64,000 bases of DNA from Ischnura elegans (GCF_921293095.1 NC_060257.1:65604472-65668471), one strand, 5' to 3'; shown: positions 33,132 through 44,214, counted from the stretch's first letter. Translations and numbers: made by a program. Notes: generated by a model from the letters alone, not told the origin.

Positions 33132-34150
33132 ATACCCTGGACTTTTCCAAGTGTACATTCGCCCTTTATGATGTGAACCACGTGTTTGTGATGAATAACT
33201 TGTTTCTCCTGCAAAATTCTACTGCTTTCTCTCCCCTGTCGTTCCGAATTCCTAATCCAAATTCTCCTATTTCGTTTCCATCCCTCCCTTCCCCGACTGA
33301 GGCGTTCCAGTCCCCCATCACTACCAGATTTTTCTTACCCGGTGTGTCTCTAATTATTTCCTCGAGCTGTTCATACACCTCGTCTACTTCTTCCTCCCTA
33401 TGATTGCTAGTGGGCATGTAAACCTGGACCACCACAAGGTTGGTGGGCCGCGCCTCAATTTCTACCACCAGAATCCTATCGCTTACCTGGTCAATACCTA
33501 CCACACGCTTACCCATCTTCCCGTTTAATACTAAAGCTACCCCTCGCTGGCTTTCTTCCCCCCCACTATATATAACCCTATACCCATCACTCCAATAGTC
33601 CCCCCCATCTCTCCACCTCACCTCGCATAATCCTAAGACGTCTATCCTCCCTTTATCGATTTCCCTTTTGATATTTTCTAATTTCCCCGCCCTCATCATA
33701 GTCCTCACATTCCACGTCCCTACATTTAAAGCCGACTTCTTCTTCTCCATCTTCTTGGTCTTCTTTTCTTCCTTCTTCATTGCTGCTGTTGATGATGATG
33801 ATGATGATAAGTCTCTGCAAGGATTTCGCATGTTGACGACCCCGAGGACCTTGCCGACCTCGCTGCCGTGCCCGACACCTGCCCTTTGCGGACGGGTCCC
33901 GGGCGATGAGATTCCGAGGCTCATTTGGTTGTACTCCATGTGTTCAGGGAAGAGATAGTTGGTAGGGTTTCCCACTTCCATTCCAACAGTGTTTTTCACG
34001 TGACACCATCACGTGGACTACCTTTCGTCTGGCTCCTACCCTTCGACCTATCTGGCATGGGTGGCCCTACCGGGAATAATTTAGAATTAATCCCGCCAGT
34101 GCAGCTCTAGGGGTCATAGGAGCGCGCAAGCCTTTCCACCGCGACAAGGT
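33132..34150 (-). pseudogene. RTE-clade LINE, endonuclease part and 5' region
   Basis: The 5' half of the RTE element whose RT half is at 26926-29188. The frame 33166-33999 contains an apurinic-type endonuclease (LNVGTWNVRTM, GLCEVRWRD, VVQVYMPTS, VMGDWNASVG). A one-base deletion near 33165 (after NTWFT) puts HKGRMYTWKSPG in another frame. Excising the LTR element and one ATAC joins SPGY to VGRYQIDYIM in frame. A Ser/Asp run before the domain is encoded by a (GAT)n stretch near 33792-33810. The 5' end is near 34150. Confidence 0.88.
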
Positions 34151-35492
34151 TCTAGCCCAAGGGAAAGGTGCTCGTAAATAGGAAATGAAAATAATCCTGC
34201 GTTATGTACCCCACCGGCTAAATCTTCAGGCCACTATTTTCCAGAAAAGGGATATTTGGAAGGTCCACTTAATTATGAATCCACATAATACTGCTGGGCT
34301 GAGATGGTGTTGAAGGTAGAGGTTCCGGGTAGGGCGAGAGATGAGGAGAGGGCGTTGGGGGGGGGGGGGGGGGAGGAGGCAAGGGAGGAAGAAACATAGG
34401 TAGAGGTTGTGGTTAGGGGATTTGGGCCCTTTTTTGAACCACTGGCTTCAGAAAAAGGACCCAAAGATTTGCAATAACTATTGTCTCCCTACCAGAAGAG
34501 TCCCCAATGTTTTCTTCTACCTTATCCTCAGACCCGCTCTCCACGTCAGTTTTTCCCTCATTTGCTGAATTGAGGATAGAAAAAATATCCTCAGAGTCTA
34601 TCTCTGTCAACATATAGGTCACCTTTTCAATAGGAATCCAATTTGAAAAGTAAAGAACGTTACTGCATGAAAGAGGGAGAGAGAAAGTGCATATATTCTT
34701 TAGAAGAAAAAATATTGAGTGCCTAAAAAAATGTGTTTATTAAAAATTCCTAGGATTCTACAATGATTTACCCCCCTAATGTCAAATCCGGAAAATTACT
34801 ATTGTATTTCAACGATAACTAGCTATAGTTCTTTTGATGCAACACCTACTTTTATACTTATTAACTTTTTTGGCACTTTTCCGTGCATAACCATAAATAT
34901 GAAAGCAATCGGTCATTTAAAGTAAAAAATATAATATTTACACAAAGTTGGAATGAAAATTTACTCCCAATGTTGCTGGGTGCTACGGAGGATTTTTCCC
35001 CTGAGGTCTCGTTGAGAGATTTTTTAGAAAAATAAAATATCCTATTGTGTTAACATTGGCAGTAATATATAATTAATACTTACGGGGCTCAAAAGTGGAG
35101 AGCTGTTCCTCTATAGTTCTTGTTAATATAATATATATTATATTAGTTACGTACGGAGGCGGAGAAGTGGGCTTTCAGCACGACGAGCAGAGTACATCAA
35201 TTGACGTGCTCCGCGCTTAATGTTTTAATGGCGTGCTTTGGAGGGAAAAAAAGCCTTGTGGTAGAGGTTGTCATTACCCCGGAATAAGATGCCATGTGAA
35301 ATTTATTTATTTTATTTTATGTTTTCCCAACAACCCGAGGGAAAACATTTCAAAAAAACTTATTACAAAACACTTTACGAAAGATATACAAAAAACGCAA
35401 AAATAAGTTATAAATACACTTTTACATTAAACTATTACAATAATCTTCAAATTGAAATATTCAATAAAATTCAACAATGCATACTTTACAGG
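34151..35492. other. Intergenic, low-complexity; no firm gene
   Basis: Contains a run of 17 G at 34357-34373 in a purine-rich stretch, and an AT-palindrome near 35128-35152. Minus-strand frames at 34273-34622 are acidic and Ser/Pro-rich (LTEIDSEDIFSILNSA) and might be a broken transposase N-terminus, but I cannot name them. Confidence 0.4.
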
Positions 35493-36290
35493 TTACAATG
35501 ACATATTATTCTCAATTAAGATATTTATCTGAGATACAAATACATTTTTATCCCATGATAAATCTGACTGTTTACATATAGTATTGTAATCCCTACATAT
35601 TCTTATTAGGGGAGAGTTGCAACAATATTCTGATTTCGTAAACGGAATGAGGAAGGTTTGCTGGTGTCTTTGGTTATATTGCGGAACATGAAAATTTAAT
35701 TTCTGGAGAATAGCTCCGTCTTTTCCATATTTTACTATTTCATATAAAAACATAAGTCCTACACTCTTCCTTCTTGCATTAATTGACATAATTCTATAAA
35801 AATTTAGCAAATTTTTGTATGATATATGGTTTTTGTATATTGGGTACACTTTATACTCCCTGTAGAAAATAATTCTAAGAAATCTCTTTTGTATATGTTC
35901 CATCAAGTCCATGTATTTCTTTAAAAAAGGTGCCCATACTATAGCCTCATATTCAATTTGCGATCTTATTAGGGTATTATATAATATAAGCATTGCTTTA
36001 CTATTCTGAAACCCAATTATAATTCTGATGATAAAGCAAAATGTCCAACATGCAGCTTTCACCAAATTTTCAAATCGCTTTATGAAAGTGAATTTTTCAT
36101 CAAAAGTTACTTCGAAGTCTTTTCACTTACTTTATTTCTTTAACATAGGTAGTTCCACCCATAATATAGCAATAATCATAATGTCTTTTCTTCCTAGTAT
36201 ACATAATCTTATAGCACTTATCCGTATTTAATGTTAATTGATTCATTTTGCTCCATTGATACAAATTATCAATGTCTTTCATGTGGAATG
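35493..36290 (-). pseudogene. LINE RT palm-to-C-terminus fragment
   Basis: The frame 35493-36065 has NTLIRSQIEYEAIVWAPF and IQKRFLRIIFYREY, the thumb region of Jockey-group LINE RTs. Upstream in broken frames to about 36290 are LYQWSKMNQLTLNTDKC and KIMYTRKKRH, the segment following the catalytic box. The catalytic box itself is missing; 5'-truncated. Confidence 0.75.
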
Positions 36291-36790
36291 TGGAATTAGT
36301 TTATTTTTAAAAAAATAGGAGTTTCATAGTATACAGAGTGACAATTGGAGCCAGTTTTCTAATTAAGAAGATTCCAAGGGTAATTGTTTCCATGGTATAT
36401 TGTACGTGGTCAGGCCAGTAGAGGTTTTAATTGATTATTTAACCAAGAAGCATGAAAGAATGTCATCTGATGAGGATGTTATCCATTAGACAAGGCATGA
36501 AAATGAACGTGGGAGGGTACGTTTTGTGGTTCCACTGCAGGTGAATAGATTTATGAGAATTGACGGTGAGTCCGATTATTTGGCACCAATTCTTTATATC
36601 TGAAATGGAGGTTAGGGAAATATCCCTAAGTTCAGCTGCTTTTTTTATTGTAAAAGGCAGGAAGTATCATCAGCTTAGAGATGTAGCCTACCAGCTGAAA
36701 TTTAACGTGGAAGTTCATTATGCATAACACAATAAGCAGAGGTCCAAGTATTGAGCCCTGGGGGACACCTTGGCATACTTATATTTGAAA
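36291..36790 (-). pseudogene. Second LINE RT fragment (palm), strongly decayed
   Basis: Minus-strand frames show GVPQGSILGPLLIVLCIMN near 36720-36770, then a degenerate counterpart of the YADD box and WCQIIGLTVNSHKS near 36560. It repeats a domain also covered by the neighbouring fragment, so it is a separate copy lying head to tail with it. Confidence 0.7.
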
Positions 36791-37257
36791 AAAGCATAGC
36801 CCGGGTTTCATAAATATGGTTAACTGGACAATGTAACCATGTTACGTAACCAACAAAACCCAGCTAATGACACCAGCAGGACACGCTATGTCGGTCCCCG
36901 TTCAGTGGTGTTTGTTGCTTGTTTGAGTCGTCCCGACATTGACTGAACTCCAGCGTGATTCGGACAAAATCCAATCATAGGCAGCCAAAGATAAGCCCAG
37001 GTGTCTACTTCCGCGACCGCTTTTCCATTGACCGAGTCCGGCTTCCTGCAATTATAAAAAAGAGAATTATATTAGAAATTCATTCAGAAAATATATTCAC
37101 ATAGAAATTCTGTACTTGAACATTGGAGGGAGTCTTGGAGGACTCAGAATAATAATGATGTCCGTAGCATCAAGGCATTAGCATGAGCAAGGGGACTGTA
37201 TAGAGGAGGCTCAATTCCGTCTCACTGAAAGGTTGATTTCTGTTGCCACTTCGGTAG
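36791..37257. other. Intergenic, no gene seen
   Basis: No coding or structural feature recognised. Confidence 0.4.
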
Positions 37258-37525
37258 CATTTTAATTGGCTATCAAAAATATCTGAAACGCGGTGATGAG
37301 TGCAATGCGATCCACTCTTTTCCACTATTATGCAGTATTATGTTTGTAACTACAAGGAATGGCATTGGTGATTCATGAATTTGATGAATAACATCATCAT
37401 GAATGTTGATTTCGGTAGACACCCCCAATATTACCGTGTTTCCCCGTAAAACTCGGATAAATTTGTCCATCAGCGACGCGAGTGGCGGCTTCTGTAAACC
37501 CATTTAAATGCGCGGTGGGAGACAA
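37258..37525. repeat. Dispersed ~270-bp repeat, copy 1
   Basis: Same orientation as 43566-43845. Shared phrases include CGGTGATGAGTGCAATGCGA, CAGCGACGCGAGTGGC and AAATGCGCGGTGGG. Non-coding; family not recognised. Confidence 0.85.
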
Positions 37526-37529
37526 CACA

Positions 37530-38150
37530 TAATCTACATCTACATTGTACCCTGCGAGCAACCTCTAGGGCGTTTGACAGGGGGTCAATCACTAGCATGC
37601 AGCATGCAATTGGATTCCCATATGCACACTACACGGTCCAAAAAACGTTACGCATCCTTAGAAATTATACTACCACATGCTGTTAGAAATAATAACAAAA
37701 TTCGGAAGCATGCATTAAAGTAAACATAAGTTAGTAGGCTACTGTACAAAGTCATCTAATCGATTTGTGAGTTCCAACGCTGCCGTTATTATCTCTTATT
37801 GATCGTGGAAAAAAAGACATTCTGAATGTGTCTGTCCTACAGTCTCTCTTATTTTATTTACATGATCTGATCTACCGTAGTATATTGGCGTTCGTAAGAT
37901 ATTGTTAACTTCGTCAAAGAAGACATTGCTCTTGAATTTATCTGAAAGGTTTAGTCTATCTTTCAATCTACGGTCTGACAGAGATTCCCATCCGAGGTTA
38001 TCTAACAGGTCACTTACACTAACAAGGCTATCGTAACGATTTTTCACGTACCTGGCAGCTCTTCTTTGCACGCTTTCTAACTCTGTTTTTAAGCCTATAA
38101 TGAGGCTGGCTGAAGGATTCTCTATTGTAATATTCGTGAACATGAGCGTG
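37530..38150 (-). pseudogene. CR1-related LINE 3' end (C-terminus, 3' UTR, tail)
   Basis: The frame 37796-38143 has LESVQRRAARYVKNRY, LLDNLGWESLSDRRLKDRL and IYYGRSDHVNKIRE, the C-terminus of CR1-group ORF2. About 250 bases of 3' UTR follow, ending in GCAGGGTACAATGTAGATG at 37540-37560. 5'-truncated. Confidence 0.82.
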
Positions 38151-38450
38151 CCTTTCTTTTAGCCAGGAACAATCGAAGAGAGGAGGGAGTTTTACCCCGT
38201 TGAGGATAGAACACTGCTCTTTAACACTCGCCTTTCTCTTAACTGAAGAGTTGAAAGCTCCTCGGCGTGATGATTGTATATCCCCTTTAAGTATCTTTTC
38301 GTATACTATGTTCATTGAAATTATGAATGAAGAGCGTAAACGCTACCTAAATTAAAAGGCCTGAGGACGTCAAAGCTTATGTCGTGTGATGTCATGGAGC
38401 GGAGGCCTATGTTATATTCGTGCTTGAAGTAACGTGAGTGGTGAACTAAA

Positions 38451-38630
38451 ATGGTGAATAATCGTTGTGTGCCTAATTGGCGAGGAAACTATGTGGGCAG
38501 TGAAAAAGTTTCGCTAATTCGCTTCCCAGATTGTGAGAAACTGAAGAGGAAGTGGACTACAAGCATTCCTTGGGCTAACTTTAAACCCAAATACCTATTC
38601 CAGAGTATGTGCGATTGCTTTTTACAATAG
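38451..38630 (+). CDS. Short ORF with a degenerate THAP-type zinc-finger domain
   Basis: 59 codons from ATG at 38451 to TAG at 38628. The pattern VPNWRGNYVGSEKVSLIRFP and KLKRKWTTSIPWANFKPK follows the THAP domain (C-x2-4-C, FP, W, then C..H), a DNA-binding finger used by P-element-type transposases and host regulators. The second Cys is Trp and the distal C-x2-H-F is not evident (CDCF). It could be a first exon, a transposon relic, or a coincidentally preserved fragment. Confidence 0.5.
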   Translation: MVNNRCVPNWRGNYVGSEKVSLIRFPDCEKLKRKWTTSIPWANFKPKYLFQSMCDCFLQ

Positions 38631-39469
38631 TATGTTATAGACAAACTTAACAACTTAACCTAGCAGTAATCAAACAGCTCTTAAAAAAGTTTGCCATTGG
38701 CTTGATACATTGTTTTTTGTATGTTCGTGTTTATGGTGAACGTATATGTTATTATGCTGGAATTTTCAAAAATACGTTTCTTACCCAATAATTTACCGTA
38801 AACGTAAAGTTTCCTTTCAATTGTTATGTGCGTTAGAAGTAGGTGAAAGTTATTTAACAACATTCGAATTTTTAATATTAAAAAGGGTTTTCCCGCGTTT
38901 ATTTTCAATTATCATGCAACAGAAAAAATCAGCTCTGCCTGTAGTACGTTCCCAGTTAATGAATAAAATTCCCATCTGCTTTGTCATGGCATAATGTATG
39001 TTTCTGTATCTCGCTGAAAGTAGACCAAGGCTCTTATGATGGCAGAAGAGGAAAGAATTCTTCCTAATAAAATATCCTAGATGAGCTTTTTTCGAAATTC
39101 ACAATTCATGCGTCGTAATTTAATGGAAAATACCATCTCCCTCCAATGACGACACAATTTTTGGTATTTATAGGTGTGCATGAAACATTTCATGACTGAT
39201 GATGTTTTGAAAGATACATCGATGCTTAACAAGAACTCAGGATGATCACGGTGAAGCTTCCAGCGCCGAGGCTGAGAGAAGGTGCGATACCATCTGTATG
39301 CCCCGAATGCCCATCATACTTATCCACTTCATTGAAAGCTCGTTTGGAACCTGAAGAGTAGAGGAGGAAGAAAGAGATGTAGCAACTAGAGAAGTGCATT
39401 AAAGACAGAAAAGAAGAAAGGAGGCAGCACGAGGAGGCAAGGGGCTTAAAAACGTTGGATTAATGTACA
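38631..39469. other. Intergenic, no gene seen
   Basis: AT-rich; no recognisable downstream exon for the THAP-like ORF. Confidence 0.4.
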
Positions 39470-39810
39470 AGAATTGCCATAAGAAAAAAATCCCCTGAAC
39501 CAGGAATAAAACCACGGACCTTTGGCTATCCGGTCCACTGCGCAGACCACTACGCTGTCCAGGTTCTTTAATTCCCATGGCAATTACACCGAGGCTCATG
39601 GTACTAGGTGCACCTGGGTAACACCTAGTACCACGAGCCTCGGTATAAAAAATCTTTGGACCTAGGTAACACCTAGTACCATTAGCCTCTGTATAATTGC
39701 CATGGGAATTAAAGAACCTGAATAGCGTAGTGGTCTGGGCATTGGCCCGGATAGCCAAAGGCCCGTGGTTCGATTCCCGGTCCAGGGGATTTTTTTCTCA
39801 TGGCAATTCT
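39470..39810. repeat. Foldback repeat with ~140-bp arms containing tRNA-like sequences
   Basis: Arms 39470-39609 and 39671-39810 are inverted copies at roughly 90% identity, from AGAATTGCCAT at the outer ends to GTACTAGGTG inside. The 61-bp spacer contains a further inverted copy of the inner 25 bases (CACCTAGTACCACGAGCCTC). Each arm contains a tRNA-like module. Confidence 0.92.
39716..39788 (+). tRNA. tRNA-like (pseudo-tRNA) sequence in foldback arm
   Basis: A-box TAGCGTAGTGGT at 39723-39734, B-box GGTTCGATTCC at 39767-39777, and an anticodon-like stem-loop TTGGC-CCGGATA-GCCAA (apparent anticodon GGA, but C instead of U at position 33). In the left arm the acceptor stem is intact (CCTGGAC with GTCCAGG). 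Most likely a SINE head rather than a functional tRNA gene. Confidence 0.5.
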
Positions 39811-41490
39811 CGTATATTCTTGCCAACAACTACCTGAGCGCCTCGTTGTTATAGCCAGGCGCATTCATTACGACCACCCTTTGTCTGACGGAGTGATAAT
39901 GAAATCCGGGTTGCGGATGAGGCACCTTGATGCCAAATTATCTGTTTGCAAAAATTGATTTCATGAAGGTTCTTTCAGAAAATTTCGAAAGGAGAAGATT
40001 ACTAAAGGTTTCGATTGGAAGGTTGGAAGAGAGAGCTTTGGGTTCGTACAAAGAAGGTTTAAATCTTGTCAGTGCACTGTGGACGGTGGAAGAAGGTTGG
40101 GTGGGGTTATAATGGGTCTCTCAGAAGAATCTCCGCTTAAGTTCACGACAGAATTGGAGTTTCTTTGAGAATATGAATGGGGTTTATTTTCGGCGTGGGG
40201 GAGACAGAAAGCCCTTTGTGGAGAAGCTGGTGAGGAGGAAGAGATGTGGAAGAAAGGTTGACTACACTCTCTTCCTGGGGTTCCTCTGTGGTAGCAGGGG
40301 CTGTCTCATCAATAGGGTAGTTTCCTTCACCAAAGAAAACGAAAGGCATTGATTGCGACTCGCTGCCCACCATTAGTGTATGCATAACATAAAAATTATT
40401 TGGTTTTAGAAATCCCAGTTTAGACGAATGGCAATGGTCAATTTTAACCGCATTTGAAAAAGACCAAATTGGCGCCCATACGATGCCACTCCACGTTACG
40501 TCAAAGGGACCTAGTTTTTACACGAGTAGATAGGAGTTTTACATCGTCTGAGATTACCAATGCATGCATGAGGCACAGACTTCAGGGAAACATGTCTTAA
40601 TAATCACCTATTAAAACTGCCTATGGTCGGAAAGTTTCTTTCGTTTGATAAGGTATTAATAATCCTTATTTAAGCCAAGCTCTACCTGCTAACAGGGTAG
40701 GTACTCTGCTACCTGCTAGCAGCCTGCATCGCAGCGGCTCACATGTTCTTGCTCCAAGGTCAACTCACACGACGGCAGCGGGAACCAGATTTACGTAACA
40801 CGGGCTTATCCCGTCTTTCATACGTAGCCGTCGCGTTTTTGCTCGCTTGAAAATTTTCGCTTTTCATTTAATCGTGAAAAATAGATATCGTAATTAAAAA
40901 ATCTAACAGCGTGAAATACGTACTCCAGGAGTAATAATCTTTCGATTAAGGCAATAAAAAAATAATAGGAAACCACCGTATTGGCCCTGGGCGTGAACCG
41001 CGCGTATTGACTCGCTAGTGGGCCTTGGTGTGGATTGGTGGGGGAGGAAAGTTGTTAATCACTGATAGGTCAGGTTTGAAGCTGTGAAGGGGAGGTGGAG
41101 GGTTCATTAGACGTACAGGTAAAGAGATGCCCAGGTGGAAGAAGGATAGTTTAAGCGAAGAAAGCTTCTTATGAGACCTTTGGCCTCGGATAAAAAGAGA
41201 GAATTTTGATTTTGGTGCTTGGTATAGGTTTGCAGAAGAGGTCTCAAGTTTTGACCTTGGCTCAAAGTCACCCAAACAATAATAAAACAGTATAATGCAC
41301 AGATTGCAGTAAGAAATGAACAGTTTCCTTCGCAATTCACTTTTCCTGGTTAATTTTAGCATTATCCCTATCGCAGCGTAAAAAAAAACCAATCGCTGTG
41401 AAAAACTGATCAATGCAAGAGAAAATGGGCAGTACCTATGTCACTCACATTAGTGATTAGTGATACATTTTTTTATCTTGGCGGCATGCT
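39811..41490. other. Downstream of Toll-like exon 4; no firm exon seen
   Basis: The remaining exons of the Toll-like gene (second LRR cap, transmembrane segment, TIR) should follow on the minus strand, but none is recognisable. An in-phase Thr/Glu-rich frame at 40143-40380 (DETAPATTEEPQEE) is preceded by a possible acceptor but matches no Toll domain. Confidence 0.4.
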
Positions 41491-41493
41491 TAC

Positions 41494-41705
41494 GAGCAGT
41501 GGAGGTCCTGTATGTCAATGACCGCTGGCAGTACCAGCCGGTGTCCATTCAGCCTCTCCAACGCCGACATTGGCCGTATTTCCTTGGCGGAGTACCGGAG
41601 GAGCTTGAAAATCTCGCAGCCGCACACGATGGGGTTGTGGCCCAGAAGTAATGTGACACGGGAGAAGTGGCTATCCAAGTCGCAGCCCGGGACTACTTCT
41701 CCGAT
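41494..41705 (-). CDS. Toll-like receptor gene, exon 4 (LRR C-terminal cap)
   Basis: Starts after acceptor CTCCATCTCAG in phase with exon 3. It carries FSRVTLLLGHNPIVCGCEIF, the LRR C-terminal cap motif (N-P-x-x-C-x-C), and ends DLHCS at a donor GTAAGC (phase 2). In Toll receptors this cap closes the main LRR solenoid before a second, smaller LRR block. A simple frame would read a stop right after the donor. Confidence 0.85.
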
Positions 41706-41989
41706 CTGAGATGGAGAAAATATTGCACTTGCTATAAACTCATTCACTAGATTCACTAGATTTCACTCAACGCATCTAAAATTTGAGTTTTTGATGCTTG
41801 CAACATAGGCGTTACATTTAAATGAGAATGCTTGGAGTGGCATTTATTTAAGAAATATATATTACTGTGGCGATTTCAACAATAAAAATCTTTATCCATC
41901 ATGAGAGTAACACATGCCTCTATAGCTTTCGTGTGAGTAGAAAATAAAAGAAACAAGATAAAAAATAACATTAAAAACAGAATATAAAT

Positions 41990-42245
41990 ATAATCTTGAA
42001 AATTCAAGTTCAAAATATTCCTCCAATGGGTATAGCGGGTTTAGAAATAGCATTTCCTCAATAGCCTTCCGAAATCCTATTAACCCTGTTCCTGAAACTG
42101 CATGCTGCAGTTTATTGTAAAATTTGATTGACAGAATGACTGACTGATTGTAGGTTTTTGTTATTCTGTACTGATTAATATCAATATTATTTTGTTCCTG
42201 GTATTTTGGTCATGAACATAAGATCTATGAGAGAATTTATTCAAT
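41990..42245 (-). pseudogene. LINE ORF2 C-terminal relic
   Basis: Broken frames carry HDQNTRNK, FYNKLQHAV and FRKAIEEMLFLNPLYPLEEY, resembling the C-terminus of Jockey-group LINEs such as at 5799-6143. Lies in intron 3 of the Toll-like gene on the same strand. Confidence 0.6.
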
Positions 42246-42361
42246 CACGGTCACCCGTGGCATCGGAAATTCACAGGAATTTAGTCGCCTATTTACTGTA
42301 TACCTAAGAATTAAAGCATGTGCACCCTGGTTTTGATGGTGTAAATCTTATTCTTTTGTCT

Positions 42362-42490
42362 GTTCGATCACCATATAAAAAAATGTCGAGGCCGACATTT
42401 TTTTATATGGTGATCGAACCCAGATCACCCGATTGCCAGATATGTTTCCTGTTACAACACCAAACTCTCTATGATCTATCTCACTATAAA
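42362..42490 (-). repeat. Perfect 27-bp palindrome attached to a tRNA-like SINE fragment
   Basis: Arms 42362-42388 and 42393-42419 are perfectly complementary around the loop AGGC. Read on the minus strand, the right arm continues a tRNA-like 3' part with B-box GGTTCGATCAC at about 42409-42419; the sequence out to ~42490 resembles a tRNA-derived SINE head. Confidence 0.85.
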
Positions 42491-42699
42491 GGCAGCATCG
42501 CATTTCTCTATCTCTTTCTATTCTATTTCCTGGTTAGAATGTGTTGCCTCGGCGGTTGCTTAAAAAAGAGGAATTAAAATTGCCTTTCTCCATAGTAAAA
42601 AAGAGACTGTAACGGTAGCGTTATAACTTAAAAATGCGTTCGTGGACTTGATGAGTGGCCTACTAACTGATGTATTCCTTAATGCATGTTTGTGAATTT

Positions 42700-42950
42700 T
42701 CTTATTGTGGAGTATTTCGATGAGCATTTTGTGTGTGTTCTAACTCTAGCGGAAGATGGCCTGCATTAGTATGAGGCAAGTTTTGCCTCTGCATGAATGT
42801 GCGCGTATTGTTTGTTACCATACACGCCATTTTTTGTCCGTGTGCTTTGGATGTGGCAACTCTCTTGCATGCTACATGTTGGTGATTGATCACCCCTTAC
42901 CAAACACCCTTGAGGTGGCAGCGCGTTATGTAGATGTAGATAGATCTAAT
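42700..42950 (+). repeat. CR1-related LINE 3' tail
   Basis: Ends with GCGTTATGTAGATGTAGATA and shares GTGATTGATCACCCC and AAACACCCTTGAGGT with the tails at 37.54 kb and 15.35 kb. Opposite strand to those copies. No ORF2 sequence left. Confidence 0.65.
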
Positions 42951-43150
42951 CGTTCTTCGTGGATGCCACTGGCTTCCGGTTTCGTTTCAAATTCCTTGGA
43001 TTTTCATCAAAATTATGCATACGGACAAGAACAAATATTTGCTTTATAATATCTTTCGTTAATATCATTCACAGTTTCTCACTATAAGTCTCAATTCTAA
43101 TCGAATTTTCTGATGGAAGTATCCCATGTTTTACAGAGGCGGTACATTAC

Positions 43151-43462
43151 CTTTTCCTCTGGAAGTTCCAGAGAATCGATGGAATTGTGCCTAAGGTCGA
43201 TCGTAAGATTTTTCGAGCCAGGATATTGACGGAAGGTAATTCCATTATCTTCTGACCTCGAATACTTAAGCTCTCCCCCAATCTCAATGTATTGCCTGAA
43301 CATTTTGAGATCCATGGTTTCCAGGGCCCTGGTGAATTGCAGATCCCCATACCACAGTCGTTTGATTTTGTTGTGGCTGAGGTCGACGAAACGCAGATTT
43401 GGCAGATAGTGCTGGAACTCCATAGGTACGTATGAAATGCGATTGTGAGATAGGATGACGAT
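43151..43462 (-). CDS. Toll-like receptor gene, exon 3 (LRRs)
   Basis: 104 codons, phase 0 at both ends. Preceded by TTAATTGCAG and followed by GTAATG. It contributes LRRs IVILSHNRISYVP and LRFVDLSHNKIKRL, and a last ...LTIDLRHNSIDSLELPEEK strand. The LELPEEK ending before the cap resembles the LPED segment of Drosophila Toll. Joins exon 2 (RLE) to complete an LRR: LEIVILSHNRI. Confidence 0.88.
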
Positions 43463-43565
43463 CTGCAATTAAATTTGGAAAATATTATTCTTCTGCAAAT
43501 AGCCAGTGATTCAACAGGAAAGTTAATTTGGATAGGTGAGGTTTCTGCTCAACACCCGACTTATC

Positions 43566-43845
43566 CCCGTCGCATTTTAATGGGTTTTCAAAAATGTCCG
43601 CGGCGCGGTGATGAGTGCAATGCGATCCACACTTTTTTCTAACATTTTGCAGGATAATGGTTGTAATTACGAGCAACAGTATTAAAAAGTTAGGAAATTG
43701 ATGTATAACATCATAAAGAATATAAACATCGGTTAAGACCCTTAATTATACCTTATTTCTCCATGAAACTCGGATCACTTTGTCCGTCAGCGACGCGAGT
43801 GGCAAATTTTGTAAACCCATGTAAATGCGCGGTGGGTGAAAACAA
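43566..43845. repeat. Dispersed ~270-bp repeat, copy 2
   Basis: Direct counterpart of 37258-37525, lying about 100 bp upstream of exon 3 of the Toll-like gene, in intron 2. Confidence 0.85.
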
Positions 43846-44214
43846 ATGAAGAAGCCGACTTGAAGATCCTCGTCTGTAATATTTGAGGGCATGGCATGTC
43901 ACATATTCATGGGAGGGAGCCAGTGCCCTTGCCTGGCTAACCTCGTTGTTAGAGGATATTTTTTGGGGTGCCTTCGCCCAGAAATTGACCCGGAACCCTT
44001 CTTTCAGCATTCAATCACTACAAACTGGGCAACCACGCTCCCCTCTTCCGCTAAATCTATACTAGGGATTAGGTGATTCCATTTCGTTTATTTCACATTG
44101 TAACATAACGCTGGCATAGCCATTTTTTTCTTTTACCACCTCATGGTTTATAATAACAATAAGAGACCCACCATCTTGTGGATTTTGAGAATAACCAATA
44201 GACCGTCGCGAGCG

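Noticed and set aside
34273..34622. Acidic and Ser/Pro-rich minus-strand frames resembling a piggyBac-type N-terminus
   Set aside because: No conserved catalytic region follows, and low-complexity sequence including a G17 run could explain the composition.
39716..39788. Functional tRNA-Ser gene
   Set aside because: The module is part of a repeated foldback, the right arm acceptor stem is mismatched and position 33 is not U; better explained as a SINE head.
40143..40385. Possible exon 5 of the Toll-like gene
   Set aside because: The phase fits and a weak acceptor exists, but the Thr/Glu-rich sequence matches no known Toll domain and the acceptor lacks a pyrimidine tract.
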